Shown one piece after another: positions 1 through 11,829 of a stretch of 64,000 bases of DNA. Under the pieces are notes generated by a model. It made no database searches. It was given only the letters and a program-made list of their open reading frames with translations, and was not told where the DNA came from. Made by a program: the position numbers and the translations under genes. Each line of letters opens with the position of its first letter. Position 1 is the first letter of the stretch. The stretch comes from Schistocephalus solidus (lineage: Eukaryota; Platyhelminthes; Cestoda; Diphyllobothriidea; Diphyllobothriidae): NCBI GenBank assembly GCA_017591395.1, contig WEDG01005074.1, forward strand, positions 124,001 to 188,000, written 5' to 3'.

Positions 1-3000
1 AGACTGAACAATGAATATGGAGGGAGGCGCTCACTGCATTTGTTAATTAAACGGGGCCCTAATAACGATATTTAAGCAGAAGGTGAATCACGTGTTGTTC
101 CTCCCTTACGCGAGGATTTCAACCGTAGCGGACGTGAATCTGTGTTTGAGTCCCTTAGGGTGAGCGTAACTTCAAGGTCAGTACCATTCTTGCCCACTGC
201 GTCTGAAGTGGCCTTTAAGTTTATGTTGTCTCTTCGTGACAGTGATCCCTCCTCGATTACGAGGCTTGCGTTTCAGACTACCTGTAGAAGGTGAAAATAT
301 GTGAAGCAAAAACCCTATGCTTAAGTGGTTATATCTGTGAATTTTGGCCCTTATAGAACCTCCCATATTTTACTAAACATTTTTAACACCGTAATGCAGC
401 AGCAATCCTTTATACTCTCTTGAATATCACATAAGATTCATTTAAAGTATGCGTAAACACACTGTTTATATGCAATGCATAAATATACTTACTGCATTTC
501 ATTGATATATTTTATAAATCAGCCAATGGAGACCCGTGTATGAACTCAACTAGGCAAACCAAATTAAGAAGCATGTACCAGAAATACAAGGGCTTACTGT
601 CTGCAGAAATTCACAAAACATGGGAAAATCCGCGATAAATTTTCTGATATGCTTGTATATAAATTGCGTGATAGAGTGAAGCCATGAAAGTCGACGAGTG
701 ATGTGGCTAAGTATTACTGTACTCGTCTGTGTGCAATCCGGTAATTATCCCAGGAAAGACAAAAAAGTTGGTGTGAATGTTGGAGCTGCTAATTCCAGCC
801 TGTGTGTGGTTGAGTTGCGTGAACATTCTTTAAATAATACATTCCCCCACATTCAATGCCTTCATGTGTTGTTATCTCTAATGCTCCGTTAAAGTGTAGA
901 ACTGAAACATTAATAAAATATAATTCTTATTCCATTCACTGATTTTACTTCTGCTTGACTTTTAAAGTGATGGAATCTTATAAATTGACGTGGTCCCCTG
1001 AAATAGAACCCGAATTCTTAATCAAGGCGCGTCTCTTTTGAATGAAAAGAAGCCCTTGTGGCGTGAAACAACTGAAGACTAAGAAGCCATGGGAATTTCC
1101 ATCTGTTTCACCTGGGTGACATCAAATTTACCAGCTTAGATACTCTCGAATCACATGCTGGCGCTTGAAATCTCAAACCAGAGCTTATCTTTTTGAATTA
1201 CGGGAAGTTAAACGTAACGTTTTTTTCTTGAGAACATTTACTGCCCACTCCCCTTTGATAGCGCGTGGGCCCATGTTGGCGTGCAGCAAACAGAAATGTT
1301 AATAAGGAGTAAGGAAATTACAGTAACCCTTTTAGACCCCCTTCTGATTTTCACTCGCTTCTTGCGTTCTGCGCAGAGTGGAGAAGGGGTGGTCTCGCAT
1401 AAGCTGTCTGTTAGTCTGTTTTAGTGGCCATCTTGGTAAGTGTTCACCCACCACAGCAAATTCATAGGCACCCTCTCTATCCCAGTAGTCACGCAAGTAT
1501 GTCCTACTTACTTGACATGATTGTTTTCCCTCTTGAGAGTCTATATTTCTTCGAACAGGGAGATGACTTAAAGGCTCTTTGGTGTGGTTTCGGACTCAGA
1601 ATTGCAAGCTATTTTGATTGTCCAGTTACACAAACAGCTGACTGAGCCTCTCCGTTCGCGTATTATCTGGCTTAGTCGGAGCTCAGTGAAGGCAAACCCG
1701 CCGTATATTTCATGAATTATTGATGGGTATCTTGTGTGCTGTATTGCACTCTGAGAAACTCATACTTGCATTTAGGGTTAAAGTTCTAGTTTTGTACCGA
1801 ATAGGCTAGTGCTGGATTGATTGATGGGATCAAAAACAAATTTTTAAATGAATTTCGGAAAGGAATCACAGAAATCTAATTTGGCACATAAATTTCCGAC
1901 GACGATGTTATGCTCAAAGTCCTATCTGATATATGTGACATGCGTGTGGTATGGACAATATGGAGCGTCGAACTGATAAGATAAAACTTTGCAGATTACT
2001 TTCCTGAAGACATAAGATCTACTAAGCATGTATTTTGGATATGATCTATACTGAAAATAGGGAAAATATACTTAATATGTACTGAAACAATCACTACTCC
2101 CAAAAAAGCTGCTAAAGAACGTTACACTGTTTTCTGACTTATCTTTGACGGAGATTATAGATAGTGCAGTGGCCACTAATGACTCATATAACGTTCCAAA
2201 AAGTATACCGAATTCGTGAACACTACTCCCTGTGATGCTATAAATTTCCAATATACCGTTCTCAAAAATCATTCTGAAGAAAGCTAGTTGGCGTTAAAAT
2301 ACAATAATCAGATACCACTAAAACATAGGCAGAAATATAGCTGAGCAGCTAGTATGTGTATTTTGATATTTTATGCATTTAACATGCCTCAAAATGTTCA
2401 ACTTACTTGGTGGTCTTGTCTTGTAAAAACTTTATTTTGGATATCTGTGAAGTAATAAACAATTTCTAAGCGCTGATAAACAAAGAAGAAATGACGTGCT
2501 CTTAACTGTAACCAAAAGGCCCAGACATTGTCGAGTACACCGAGGCACACGTTATACTAGTTGCATAATATACAGGTTTCAAAAGCGAAAATCTTTTGGG
2601 TCTTTCAAAAAACATTCTGTTTCAAAATTGACTACTATAAATGTTCATTATAGCTTTTTCTGTGGAAAATACTTTAGAATGAACATACTGACAAATGCTC
2701 ATTGAATTAGACGTTGACCATAAAAGATGTTACATTTTGAAGTGTTTTGCAGAAAAAATTAGGCATTGTCTCAGGTTCACAAACAAGTCCATTCAAATTC
2801 TATGCTTGTCTCATTCAAGCGTGCAGCTCAATCCCCATCAGACTTGTTGCATCAATACACGATAGGAGTTTGCCCCGGTTTACTCACCCCATCCGTTTCA
2901 TTGCATATCAATTTAATAGCGCTGGAGGTAGTTACACCAAAGTGCACGTTGAATTAAAAGGTCAATAGTTAATGATGAAGCCACTTTTTATTAGCTCGGA

Positions 3001-3420
3001 CCACGTTCTATATAAATCCCTGGTGAAAAATATCGACATTTATCAAAGTAGCAAAGGGAATTCGGCGTGATCTCAACAGGCGGAATACATATTATCCAAA
3101 AGAGACCTCTAGTTCTTGAAGACCTTATACTCGGTTGAGAATTTAAAAGTATTTTGGGGTAAGGCCATTTAATTGTCTTCTAGACATTCTGCTCTTAAGC
3201 TGACTCAGTTATGACGATCATCTGTTAAAGATTTAATCCAAAAGATGAGCTGCCTAGATTTGGTATTGCATCTGCTTTTACATTATTCTGGTATTTTCTA
3301 GTATAAAATAAATTCATACGTTAACCCTTTACATCCCAATAAAATTAGCCCTCGTGTTTGAACTGTCATCTGAAATAGTTCAACTTCTCCTAAATACAAC
3401 CCACAACCTATCTCGTTCCT
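1..3420. other. AT-rich upstream region, no gene recognised
   Basis: Only short ORFs below 75 codons occur, none with recognisable motifs. I see no repeat that matches another part of the window. The region would contain the promoter and any 5' UTR exons of the downstream Frizzled gene, but no promoter element can be assigned from sequence alone. Confidence 0.5.
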
Positions 3421-3428
3421 TTCAACAG
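3411..3428 (+). other. candidate 3' splice / trans-splice acceptor before Frizzled start
   Basis: A pyrimidine-rich stretch ending in TTTCAACAG lies 20 bases before the ATG pair at 3449. It has the form of a 3' splice site. Flatworms use spliced-leader trans-splicing as well as ordinary 5' UTR introns, so either could apply. A second AG lies at 3446-3447, just before the ATG. This is pattern-based inference. Confidence 0.3.
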
Positions 3429-3448
3429 CATCCACTAGCTGGTGCAGG

Positions 3449-3811
3449 ATGATGGGTGCACGATCGATTGCAGTCCTCCTGTTGCTCGTTTACTGTCAAG
3501 CGGACGCTGGAGGTGCCCCCATCTTTTCCCCCGCACCACTGACGAGTAAATTTCACGTCGTGACAACCAACGCCACTAATAGATCGGAAAGACTACTACG
3601 AGCCGCCGGGGTTGACCAAATGTCCGACTCTACTCTACTGCATAACCAATGGGGCAATCTACCAATCAGTGAAGAGGCTTCGAATGCCGGAGGCTACTCG
3701 TCGTCGCGTTGCGAGCCAATTACCGTGCCCCTCTGTAAAGGTGTCTTTTACGAACACACACGAATGCCCAACATGTTCAACCACGAAACCCAGGAGGAAG
3801 CCGGTCTTGAG
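3449..3811 (+). CDS. fz5/8-like: Frizzled Wnt receptor, exon 1 (signal peptide, start of CRD)
   Basis: First coding exon of a Frizzled seven-pass receptor that binds Wnt ligands at the cell surface and signals through Dishevelled. Residues 1-21 form a hydrophobic signal peptide (MMGARSIAVLLLLVYC). Near residue 88 comes the hallmark start of the Frizzled cysteine-rich domain: RCEPITVPLC, then YEHTRMPNMFNHETQEEAGLE. This supplies cysteines 1 and 2 of the usual ten. Between signal peptide and CRD is an unusually long linker of about 65 residues with an NATNRS N-glycosylation-type site. The exon ends after GAG at a GT donor (3812) in phase 0, and joining to 7366 restores the conserved GLE-x-HQFYPL segment. 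A double Met starts the ORF and either could be used. The reading frame runs on into intron sequence to 3943, which is not coding. Confidence 0.9.
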
Positions 3812-6800
3812 GTATATTTCAATCGTCGTTTTCCCTTCCTGGGCTTCTCATTTTCCGTCTTTCTCTTTATTTCGCGTTATTTATTTTCACGCCTTCTTTC
3901 CTCCTTTCTATTTTCCTTCCTCTTCATATTCCTCCATCTTTAGTCTTGTTCTTACTCTTCATATCACTCATTTGCCTGTTCATTTGCTACTTTTTTCCAA
4001 ATAATTCCTTTTCTCTCTCTTTTCTTATCATGCCTTTTTTACCCTTTCACCTACTCTCATTCACTTTCATATGCCTCCATTTAAACCAATCAAGCGTAGC
4101 ATAAGTGACACTTTTATTGACCAGCAGTTTCAGTTACCGCGTCCGCAGTTGATCACACCTACCATCGCCCATTATCTAGCTTACCAGTAAGCGTACCAGT
4201 CGCATGGTCTTTCATTGAAAGCTATTCTCTTGCCGAGTTGACTACTCTACGCACGACCTCTGCGTTTCGACAAAATAACACATAAATCTGAGACCATAAA
4301 GTGGTCAGACAGGGTCCAATTAATTACCTATGTCTACGCATATACGTCTTTGGGATCGTAGTACGACGTAAGCGCATTCGTGCTGTCTTCCACCTTACAC
4401 ACCATAAAGTAGGTTCAGGGAGTTCTAGGCTTGTTTGTTGATGAAAGGAGACTTTCCGTTTCGGGCGCTGGTAAGCTGAAGTTCGGAGCTTTCATATGAA
4501 CGGAGACATTCACTACGGCTCGCTTGCGTCCTGTGAAATAAAATTAAAATGTGACGAAAAGAGAGGAAAGGCTAATATTGAACATATGCAACGCGGTTCG
4601 AAAACCATGCTAACCCATATAGAACCAAGTCCGTGCAAATTATGCTTTCTAGGCAAAATTTTCCTACTAGCAAGCACTCTTTACAATATCAAAAAATGCT
4701 GTGACAGTTGCAGTCATCAAAGGATTCGACTCACTGATGTGCTTTGAGGTGGTGGCATAGTTGACTTAGTCCGGTGAAGATTGCACTGACAAATACTGTT
4801 TGCAAGGCAAATAGGAGCTGAAGGAGGTGCGTCTCTGGACCAATAGATATTTGGCTTCGTGATCGACTAAACTCGATGCACTAGTGGGGGCACCTTGTTT
4901 ACTAGGCAAAATGAGCCTAAAAAGCTATTTTTAACAGCGTTTATGTTTGCTAACACTTCGTCCTACTCAGGGGTTTGCTGGTTTTTGTGAATCCGTCCCA
5001 AACTGGCAATCCAAGATAAGCCTGTGTATCCACATTCAGTCCTACAGTCAGACCGCATGTGTGTGATTGAAGTGGTAGACCATCTGACTCACTTTTTTTC
5101 CGAATCATCAGTTGGAAAGTCAAATTGGTTACCCACTTATAACGCATGGCCTTGCGTTAAATTTGAAGACAATACATATTCCCGTATTCCAATTGTAAAA
5201 CTAACACATGCCTTACCCTTGCTTTAACACTAACGCCCTAATAAATAAGTGTAAGGTAACTTGTAATACGAGGGTACACCTATTTTCATGTCCTGCCACT
5301 CGTGAAATTTCGATTTTGTGACACCAACCTGTCGTCTGACGAAATAAAGTACAAGTGAGAGTCTTAGAATGTTGCATTTCGGTTCGAATTTCTTCCCCAT
5401 TGTCGGCATTCCGCAACTGGGTACTGTGTGATGAACCTCTACGGTCGGCCCTCATCTTACTTGTTTATTTAAATCTACGTCTGTTGAGGGTAAGAAAGTA
5501 ACATGAAGACTTTCTTCTCAGTCATTTTCCAAAAAAACACCAGGTTTCTGGTGACCAACCATGCAACTTGAGCATATGCTTCTCTCGCATTGACTGCTGC
5601 TTATTGCCCGTTACGTCCTGAAGTATACCTTACTTTCAACCCTAGACTTCCGCTTAAATCTGCTGGGTAGCGTATCGAGTAAGCTTTCATCTTAAATTGG
5701 TGATTGCGTTAATTCAGCAGGCGTCCATCTTCTCTAACGAACAGTTTTACACAGAGAAATGTGAATAACAAGGACAGTAGGGACGGAGATGGTCTTCAAT
5801 CGCTTAGTTGATGCTTTAAACAGTCAAACATCAATCTAAGGCAAGCACGGTATGAGGTGTAACCGCTGGCCATCCGGGCACCGGGCGTAATATGTGGACA
5901 ATTGTGTCACGAACTCACGCCCAGTTGACAACGATTGAGGATTTTAGATGTGAAGTCAGAGTCGTTTTGTTGATTTAGCTACACGGCTGTATTGATGACA
6001 GGTGCTCAGTTTTTCCAAAGAGTTTGGCCGCGAGCTCATGCAGACTGTTGTTTCGGAATGAGTAATTAGATGTTTGTTTTGCTCGTTTTTCGTCAAAATA
6101 AATGGCTCCACTTTGCTCATTAACGGTAATTTTTAGAATTCAAGCAGGAATATATGCTTTTGGAAAAATCCGCGATTCCATTCATCAGTGAATCTTGAGC
6201 CTTCCCGGAATGCTTTAAGCTACAATTTGCATTAGCCGTTTTCCTCCTCCACTGTTGTCTAAAGGTATAGAAATAATTGCATGTGAATTTGCCCTGCCCA
6301 AACCATTTTTATTTGCCCTTAATTTTTATGTAAACTTGCGGACGAACGGGGACTACAAGCCTAAATATAGGCTTAATCTCTTTTCTGTAATTGAGATGGG
6401 TTCTGGTCATCAGTAGGCCTGTTGGTTTTACTCTCTTGGTTACTTAATAAAACTCCAACGTAAATATTTATTCATTGATGCTTTTAATTTGGGAAATTGA
6501 ACTCAGACATTTTCTGCAAAACTGGACACACCTGGCAGCCCATATTTGAGGTCGGTCCTGGTGACTCCAATATCAAACAAACTCCCTTGAATCTCGGCCA
6601 TACAGTTGCAGAAAAAAAGAAAAAAATCATCTCAATAAAACTTCTAAAAGCTTCTGGTTTAACAAGTTTTTTCATGATTTAAGTCAGAGGAGTGTACTAG
6701 TTACCTCCTTGATCTCCACAGGGAAGACTGCCTTGGCACCAGCTGCGCAGCCATAACTGTTGATTATTCAATTGTAATAAAAAAAACCATGGGCTCGAGG

Positions 6801-7365
6801 GCAGACATAATTTATATGTCTCCCATGCAGCTTCAACAACATAAATCAATAGTCTCGCAAACCATTTTTCGTTGGGACTGAACTTTTGGCACTAATCGAC
6901 TGGGTCTTGACTGCAGTCTTGCTTTAATAAAACGCAAATGATTGGGTTATCACAGCTACTAACTATGACCGGTAGGCGAATCCTACCGGATGGAACTTAT
7001 CCAGTTGAAAGTTGAGACGATATACCGTAGGTAGAAAGGCGGACCGAATATTCAGAAAACAGCCTGAGGAATCAGGAATACCCATTTAATTCCTTGGGCA
7101 GCTGTGAAAAACCTACATTTAACTAACACTATTTATAACCAAGGTATGAAATTTGGCTTACTGCCTAACTCTATAGGGTTGTAAGTTAATGTTGTAAAGT
7201 TTGATCAGGTGAACTCAACTGAATGAGTAAGTAAATAGACATATGTATGTGTTATACGTGCTGCATTTATTTTTTTGGAAAACATGCGGCTCTTAAAGAG
7301 CTTACACTTGATTAATTTATGCTACGATCAGTTCTCGAGTAACCTTTCCCTGCCCCTCCAATTAG
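3812..7365 (+). other. Frizzled intron 1 (phase 0)
   Basis: The intron runs from GTATAT at 3812 to ATTAG at 7364-7365. It begins with a pyrimidine-rich stretch (about 3820-4080) and contains a solo PLE 3' fragment at 5255-5460. No other gene or clear repeat is recognised in its remaining 3 kb. Confidence 0.8.
5255..5460 (-). repeat. solo 3' fragment of Penelope-like element
   Basis: On the minus strand this stretch matches the 3' flank of the PLE at 8.1-9.7 kb. Both share a block reading roughly TCTCACTTGTA, TTTATTTCGTC, GACGAC, GGTGTCAC, TCGAAA, TTCACGA in the same order. In this copy the CTGACGA core reads CAGACGA, and the outer stem partner after TTCACG is degenerate. No reverse transcriptase or endonuclease coding is attached, so it is a solo terminal piece. 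Confidence 0.6.
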
Positions 7366-7845
7366 GCCCACCAGTTCTACCCGTTGATTCAAATTAACTG
7401 TTCCAACGATCTCAACTTCCTGATCTGCTCGATATATACTCCAATCTGCATGGAGGGTTTCAAGCACTCCCTGCCACCCTGCCGATCGGTGTGCGAGAGA
7501 GCGAAGGCAGGCTGTGCACCGATTATGCGTCACTACGCCTTCTCCTGGCCGGAACGCATGGATTGCGGCCAGTTTCCTGAGCTAAACAACGCAGAGGGCA
7601 TGTTGTGCATGGAGCGCAATCTCACAGCGGCGGAGGGGAATTCGGTAGCCCATGCCAAGGCAGAACTGGACAGACAACGAAACGAAGAGATGGCCGCCAG
7701 GTTGGAGGCGGCTGCACGGGCTGCGGGTCCTCGGAATCCGAATGCAGCGGCCCTGCAGGCGCCGGACGTGCATCTCTCCTGTTCCTGCGGTTGTCAACCT
7801 CCCCTGGTACAGCTACGGCCTGGAAACGACACCACACTCAACAAA
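7366..7845 (+). CDS. fz5/8-like: Frizzled Wnt receptor, exon 2 (rest of CRD and linker)
   Basis: The exon opens after ATTAG with A-HQFYPLIQINCSNDLNF, then LICSIYTPIC, PPCRSVCERAKAGC and DCGQF, then MLCME. These are cysteines 3 to 10 of the Frizzled Wnt-binding domain, so together with exon 1 the CRD is complete. A charged, alanine-rich linker follows, then a CSCGCQPPLVQL motif that corresponds to the CxCxxPF segment of Fz5/8 receptors ahead of TM1. The exon ends AAC-AAA before GTAAGT at 7846 in phase 0. The splice joins NK to ITTLGFENCALPC, closely matching the NKIRTGQVPNCAVPC pattern of Fz5/8 from memory. This linker match is the main reason for the subfamily call. Confidence 0.92.
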
Positions 7846-8133
7846 GTAAGTTAACTGCCCTCTGCTGGAATTTAGTACTGTACTCCAACCACGGGGTACA
7901 GAGATTGGCAAAAAAAAATTGGTTGCCTTCTAAGAGCTGGGTATGACCAGCGATTTTGCTAAAGGTTATCAAACAAGATGAGGCTTTGTTCGGGGTTTTT
8001 ATCATCTGCCAGAAGTGCCGCTTTATCTAAAATTTACGGAAAAACGTTCTATATATGCATATGTAGATCACAGATGGTATGCATTCCGAACCTATATAAG
8101 GAAAAGTGGAAGAGGTTATTCGAAAAACAATCG

Positions 8134-8198
8134 ACTTGTATTCGTGAATTTTCGAGTTGGTGACACAAACCCGTCGTCAGACGAAATAAAATACAAGT
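8134..8198 (-). ncRNA. hammerhead-ribozyme-like fold in PLE 3' flank
   Basis: On the minus strand this 65-base segment can fold as a type I hammerhead. An outer 9-bp stem I (ACTTGTATT with AATACAAGT) is followed by a 5'-side bulge TTATTT and an inner 3-bp stem I (CGT with ACG). Then come the core CTGACGA, a stem II of GGGTT with AACTC (one G-U) plus loop, then GAAA, a minimal stem III and TTC before ACG. Predicted cleavage follows the C opposite 8146. One imperfection is an extra C between CTGACGA and stem II. Published work reports hammerheads with very short stem III in Penelope-like elements, which fits the location. Assignment is by eye. Confidence 0.5.
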
Positions 8199-8995
8199 GA
8201 GAGCCTTAGAATGTCGCACTAGACCGGTTAGCACGACAGGACCGACAGACCAATGGCGTGTGAAAGGATGAGTCACGGAAGTTGTGAGCTACGGGGAGGG
8301 GGGAAGGCGAACAACTACGGCTTCCTGTGCTGTAGGGGGAGGATGGATGTTGGATCAGTTAAACTCCGGGCGGCTGGATTAGCGGTCGTTGATGTAGCAT
8401 TGGAACAGGGGTAGTAAATCGTGAACGTAAACCCTCATAATTGACTTCCAGGTCAACATGGTGGTTGATATTGCCTGCATAGGAGTAACAGACCTCGAGG
8501 AAGCCTCTCGCTCGTTTGGTGTTGACCATGGCGTCGACCTCAGTTTCATCCCAACTGAATCGATGGTCACACTCGAGCACCTGTGCAAAGACGAGGGACG
8601 AGGAGTCTCGGTGGTGGACGCCTAGTTTGTGCTCATTGATACGGATGCCCAGGCTTCGGTCCGTATGCCCCAGCTACACACAAGAGCTATTTGCGCACGG
8701 GATGCGATAAATTGCGTTTGTTTGGTGCTCTTTAGGGGTGAGATCCTTTATTCGAGAGAGCGCTGTGAGTAGTGAGGATGCTGGCTTGTGGGCGATGTGT
8801 ATACCAAGGGAATTTAACTGCCGGGGTCCCCTGCGTATAAGGCAGGAAGCAGAATTTCCGTGCCAAAATTTCTCCGTTTGGGTGGGCCTTGCGGTTGTGC
8901 CGGGCATCTGAGGCATTTATTTGCAAAACTAACCGGATATCCGTTAGATCGAAACTACCGGTACAAGTAAGTAAGCTCTTTCTTAAGGAGATCAT
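8199..8995 (-). pseudogene. Penelope-like element, GIY-YIG endonuclease part and 3' flank (degenerate)
   Basis: Reading the minus strand, the region continues from the reverse transcriptase into LSRIKDLTPKEHQ, NAIYRIPC, then HTDRSLGIRINEHKLGV, then ECDHRFSWDETEV. This is the linker and GIY-YIG endonuclease arrangement typical of PLE proteins; the Arg and Glu of the RINEH block are present. Coding is broken by a stop just after the IYRIPC block (near 8673) and by frame changes, and ends near 8360. The stretch 8199-8359 is 3' flank leading to the hammerhead-like fold. The element lies antisense inside Frizzled intron 2. Confidence 0.75.
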
Positions 8996-9745
8996 AGCTG
9001 GTAAGCCTGGGGGACGATAGTTCGGTCGAAGGTTCTTTTGTGAGCTGCTGGGTGGTTGCTTCCATGATTTAGGATAATCTCATAATTTGATCCTTTCCTA
9101 TGGCCGCTTGTTGCTAGGCTACCATCACTTGACTTTTGAATTCTCACGTCCAGAATCGGCAGGCTTTCTCCTACTGCTTCTCCACGAGTGAAATGTATGG
9201 TTGGGAAAACACCATTCAGCCTCTGATGCACCCTCTCCACTTCGCAGTTTTTCATTACGAAAAATGTGTCATCTACATAGCAAAGCCAGATTTTGAGCTT
9301 AAGAGTTTGAAAAACATATTATTCTAGTCGCTGCATTACCAAGTTGGCGAGTAGTCCTGACATTGGTGAGCCCATTGGGATTAAATTTACTTGTTGATAA
9401 TACTTATTATCGAATTAATAGTAGTTCCTAAGGCAGAGTTTGAGCAGCTCTATGACATGCTGCGTTATGATTTCAACAGAATTGTCATCTAAGATTTGGG
9501 CTACGCATTCAGTTGCCAAGTCACGTGGTATGGAAGAAAACATGCTCGAAAATTCACGAGGACAACTCGATTTTTCCGAAGCACATATAATGTGGCAAAG
9601 ATGGTACACAGTACTCCCGAAATAGGTACTAGTTAAAAGCCCAGACACGTGTTTCGCCGATGTTTCTGCTGCTGCATGACGCAGCAACGAGGGGTTTGGT
9701 TCCTCAGTGGGTCCTTCAGCGTTCTCTATGTGGTTTCTGATATGA
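8996..9745 (-). pseudogene. Penelope-like element, reverse transcriptase part (degenerate)
   Basis: The minus-strand translation gives EGPTEEPNP, then TSTYFGSTVYHLCHI, CPREFSSMFSSIPRDL, IPMGSPMSGLLANLVMQRLE, CYVDDTFFVM (YVDD at 9268-9279), and FPTIHFTRGE, LPILDVRI and NHGSNHPAAHKR. The order and wording match the palm and thumb of Penelope-like reverse transcriptases. The catalytic YVDD is intact, but at least two in-frame stops occur, one after LRNYY near 9415 and one after QRLE near 9328. The N-terminal part is missing. A dead but recently readable copy. Confidence 0.78.
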
Positions 9746-9929
9746 AGACTCCAGAGAATAATCGAGGAAATTATTTCTGAAATTCTTAAGTAAAGGACAT
9801 GAAATCAGGTGATCCGAACCTGACTTTTTAGGGTCAGACACGAAATTTCAATGAATATTTGGGTCAAAGACAATCAACCACTGTGGAATATCCACCTAAT
9901 GTCCATTCTACAAACAAGTAATACTAAAA

Positions 9930-9990
9930 GTATAATGAAATTTATATGGCAAAGATGGTATACCGTACTGCCGACATAGGTAGTAGCTAT
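9930..9990 (-). repeat. second PLE reverse transcriptase fragment
   Basis: The minus strand reads TTYVGSTVYHLCHI, nearly the same peptide as in the neighbouring PLE at about 9590-9635. It is a short piece of a different copy of the same family, next to the SINE cluster. Confidence 0.5.
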
Positions 9991-10272
9991 ATATAAGCGC
10001 AGATGGGTGCTCAACAATCGGTTACAGGATTCAATCTTCCCATTGTTCCTTGGGGCTCACTGTAGAGCCCCGTCAGCAGCCGCAGAGCGGCAAGTGATAT
10101 AGGCAGAATGATATTACCAACAAAGATAAGGGAGATTGGAATGACCATTTCTGGCTTATTAGTCGTCATCAGACAGCCATACCTTACCCCAGGTGGTGCG
10201 GCGCACAAGGCTCGAACTTGGTACCTGTTCGTTAGAAGTCCAAACTCGCTAACCACTGCGCCACGACATCAT
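9991..10272 (-). repeat. tRNA-derived SINE-like element, near full length
   Basis: Read on the minus strand the copy starts with a tRNA-like head. An A-box-like TGGCGCAGTGG lies near 10263 and a B-box-like AGTTCGAGCC near 10213. A conserved body follows (GGTATGGCTG, AAGCCAGAAATGG), then a tail (CTGCGGCTGCTG, GAGCCCCAAGG, CCTGTAACCGAT). The same order occurs in the copies at 10381 and, split, at 38.0-38.4 kb. The family is non-coding and presumably copied by a LINE or PLE machinery. Confidence 0.65.
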
Positions 10273-10274
10273 TG

Positions 10275-10380
10275 TCTAGCTGCTCTGCGGCTGTTGGTTA
10301 GGCTCTAGAGTGAGCCCCAAGACACAACGGGACGATGAGTCCTATAACCGATCAGTGAGTGCCTATCTACCATTGTTAAT
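10275..10380 (+). repeat. SINE-like family, isolated tail unit
   Basis: On the + strand this reads CTGCTCTGCGGCTG, GAGTGAGCCCCAAG, TCCTATAACCGATCAG and TACCATTGTTAAT. That is the tail of the SINE-like family without the tRNA-like head. It directly precedes the head of the next + strand copy, so the two together form a tail-to-head junction. Confidence 0.6.
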
Positions 10381-10580
10381 AATCCCGATCGAGACCAGCA
10401 GGACACCGAGCTTTTGGTGCAGGGGATGTAGCGTTGGACTTCTAACCAACAGGTTGCGAGTTTGAGCCTCGGTCGCCGCACCCCCTGGGGTTGGGTATGA
10501 CTGGCTGATGATGGCTTATAAACCAGAAGTGGTCATTCCAGTCTCCCTGGTCTTTGTTGCTAATATAATTCTGCCTAGAG
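10381..10580 (+). repeat. SINE-like element, head and body
   Basis: The + strand shows CGAGACCAGCAGGACACC, then an A-box region TTGGTGCAGGGG, then TTGGACTTCTAACC and a B-box-like CGAGTTTGAGCCTCGG, then GGGGTTGGGTATGACTGGC, AACCAGAAGTGG and CAGTCTCC. It ends near TAATTCTGCCTA. This is the same head and body as the minus copy at 9991-10272. Confidence 0.65.
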
Positions 10581-11829
10581 ATGTATAATACAAAGGTATG
10601 TAACTAAGGGTGCAACAGGCAAGACGCAGACAGCTTTTAAAAACTCATGGGTTCATTCCTTTGTTTACAAAAACCTCTGCATATGCCTGATGGTCATAAA
10701 CCTTGATAAATGTTTTACTTGATTTACCTTGACAGGTTTAGTTTACTAACGACTTCTAGATGGTAGCCACTTCTTTTTCCTACAATTGGCTCGAATTACC
10801 TACTGTAACCAATTATTGTAAAAAACGATAGGTTGTAAATTGCATCAAATAAAAATTCTTCATAGGGCCTTGATCATTGATGAAAACAAGTATTATTGCT
10901 TTAAATTATATGTGAACAAATACTTGAAAACTTTCAAAAGCATTTTTAGAAGCGTAGAAGTGTAGGCAGCATCGTTCTGGTAGCATCAATAAAGCGCTGT
11001 TCTGGAGGATAATTGGAATGGACCTTCACGGTATTTAAAAATAAAATGTTTCTTTAATGAAGTCACGTAAATAACTTCTAATGCGCATTTAAATATCACG
11101 CAGTTCAATTTTAAAATGATGATGGTGAGGATGGCGGTGGTGGCAGCGGCGGGGGCGGCGTCGAGCGTAGCAATAATAGATGATCGAGTTTATGGTGCTG
11201 ATTTTACAAATGATAAGGGTGAACATGACAATGATGGTCACTACAAAACAAAAGTACCCACGAAATGTTGGGCTTGCTATAAGAAGTAAGGAATCAATAT
11301 TTCCAGTAGTTTAAAACGGCAAAGGCTGTGAATATGCAGAATTTAAGGACGTCAGAAAATATGGTGGCCCCTTATTTGACTACTGACTGTCACTGGATCC
11401 TAATACGACAAACTGTTCATTAGAAAACGGCCTAGGGGGATCCAGTGTGATAGGTAAAAAACGAAGATGTTTGAACCGGCACAGTAAGTCAACGATGGAA
11501 ATAATCCCATCCCCCCTCTCTCCCTCCACAGGACTGACTAGCGTCCCATGTTATCTGGTCGTTATCATACTTGATGAGGTTTCGTTGTTAAAGTAACAGT
11601 TTAAATTTCAGTTGCCAGTCTAAATGAGAAAAAGGGAGGCTGTTCGATCGCCAGAATAATTTTATTGGTCTGGGTTGTCGAACCCGTACAGGAATCTACT
11701 GTAAGAGATAAAAGTGACACGCAACAGTAATAAGTGGTAGGAGTCAAGCAAACGTCAGTAAGGCCAAGGCCATTCCGGATGTGACTGCACATGTCTCGTT
11801 ATGCAAACGCTAGATCGATACATAGATTG

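Noticed and set aside
3812..4004. Continuation of the first Frizzled ORF and its alternative frame into 3812-4004
   Set aside because: It is pyrimidine-rich intron sequence after a GT donor; splicing at 3812 restores the conserved Frizzled domain.
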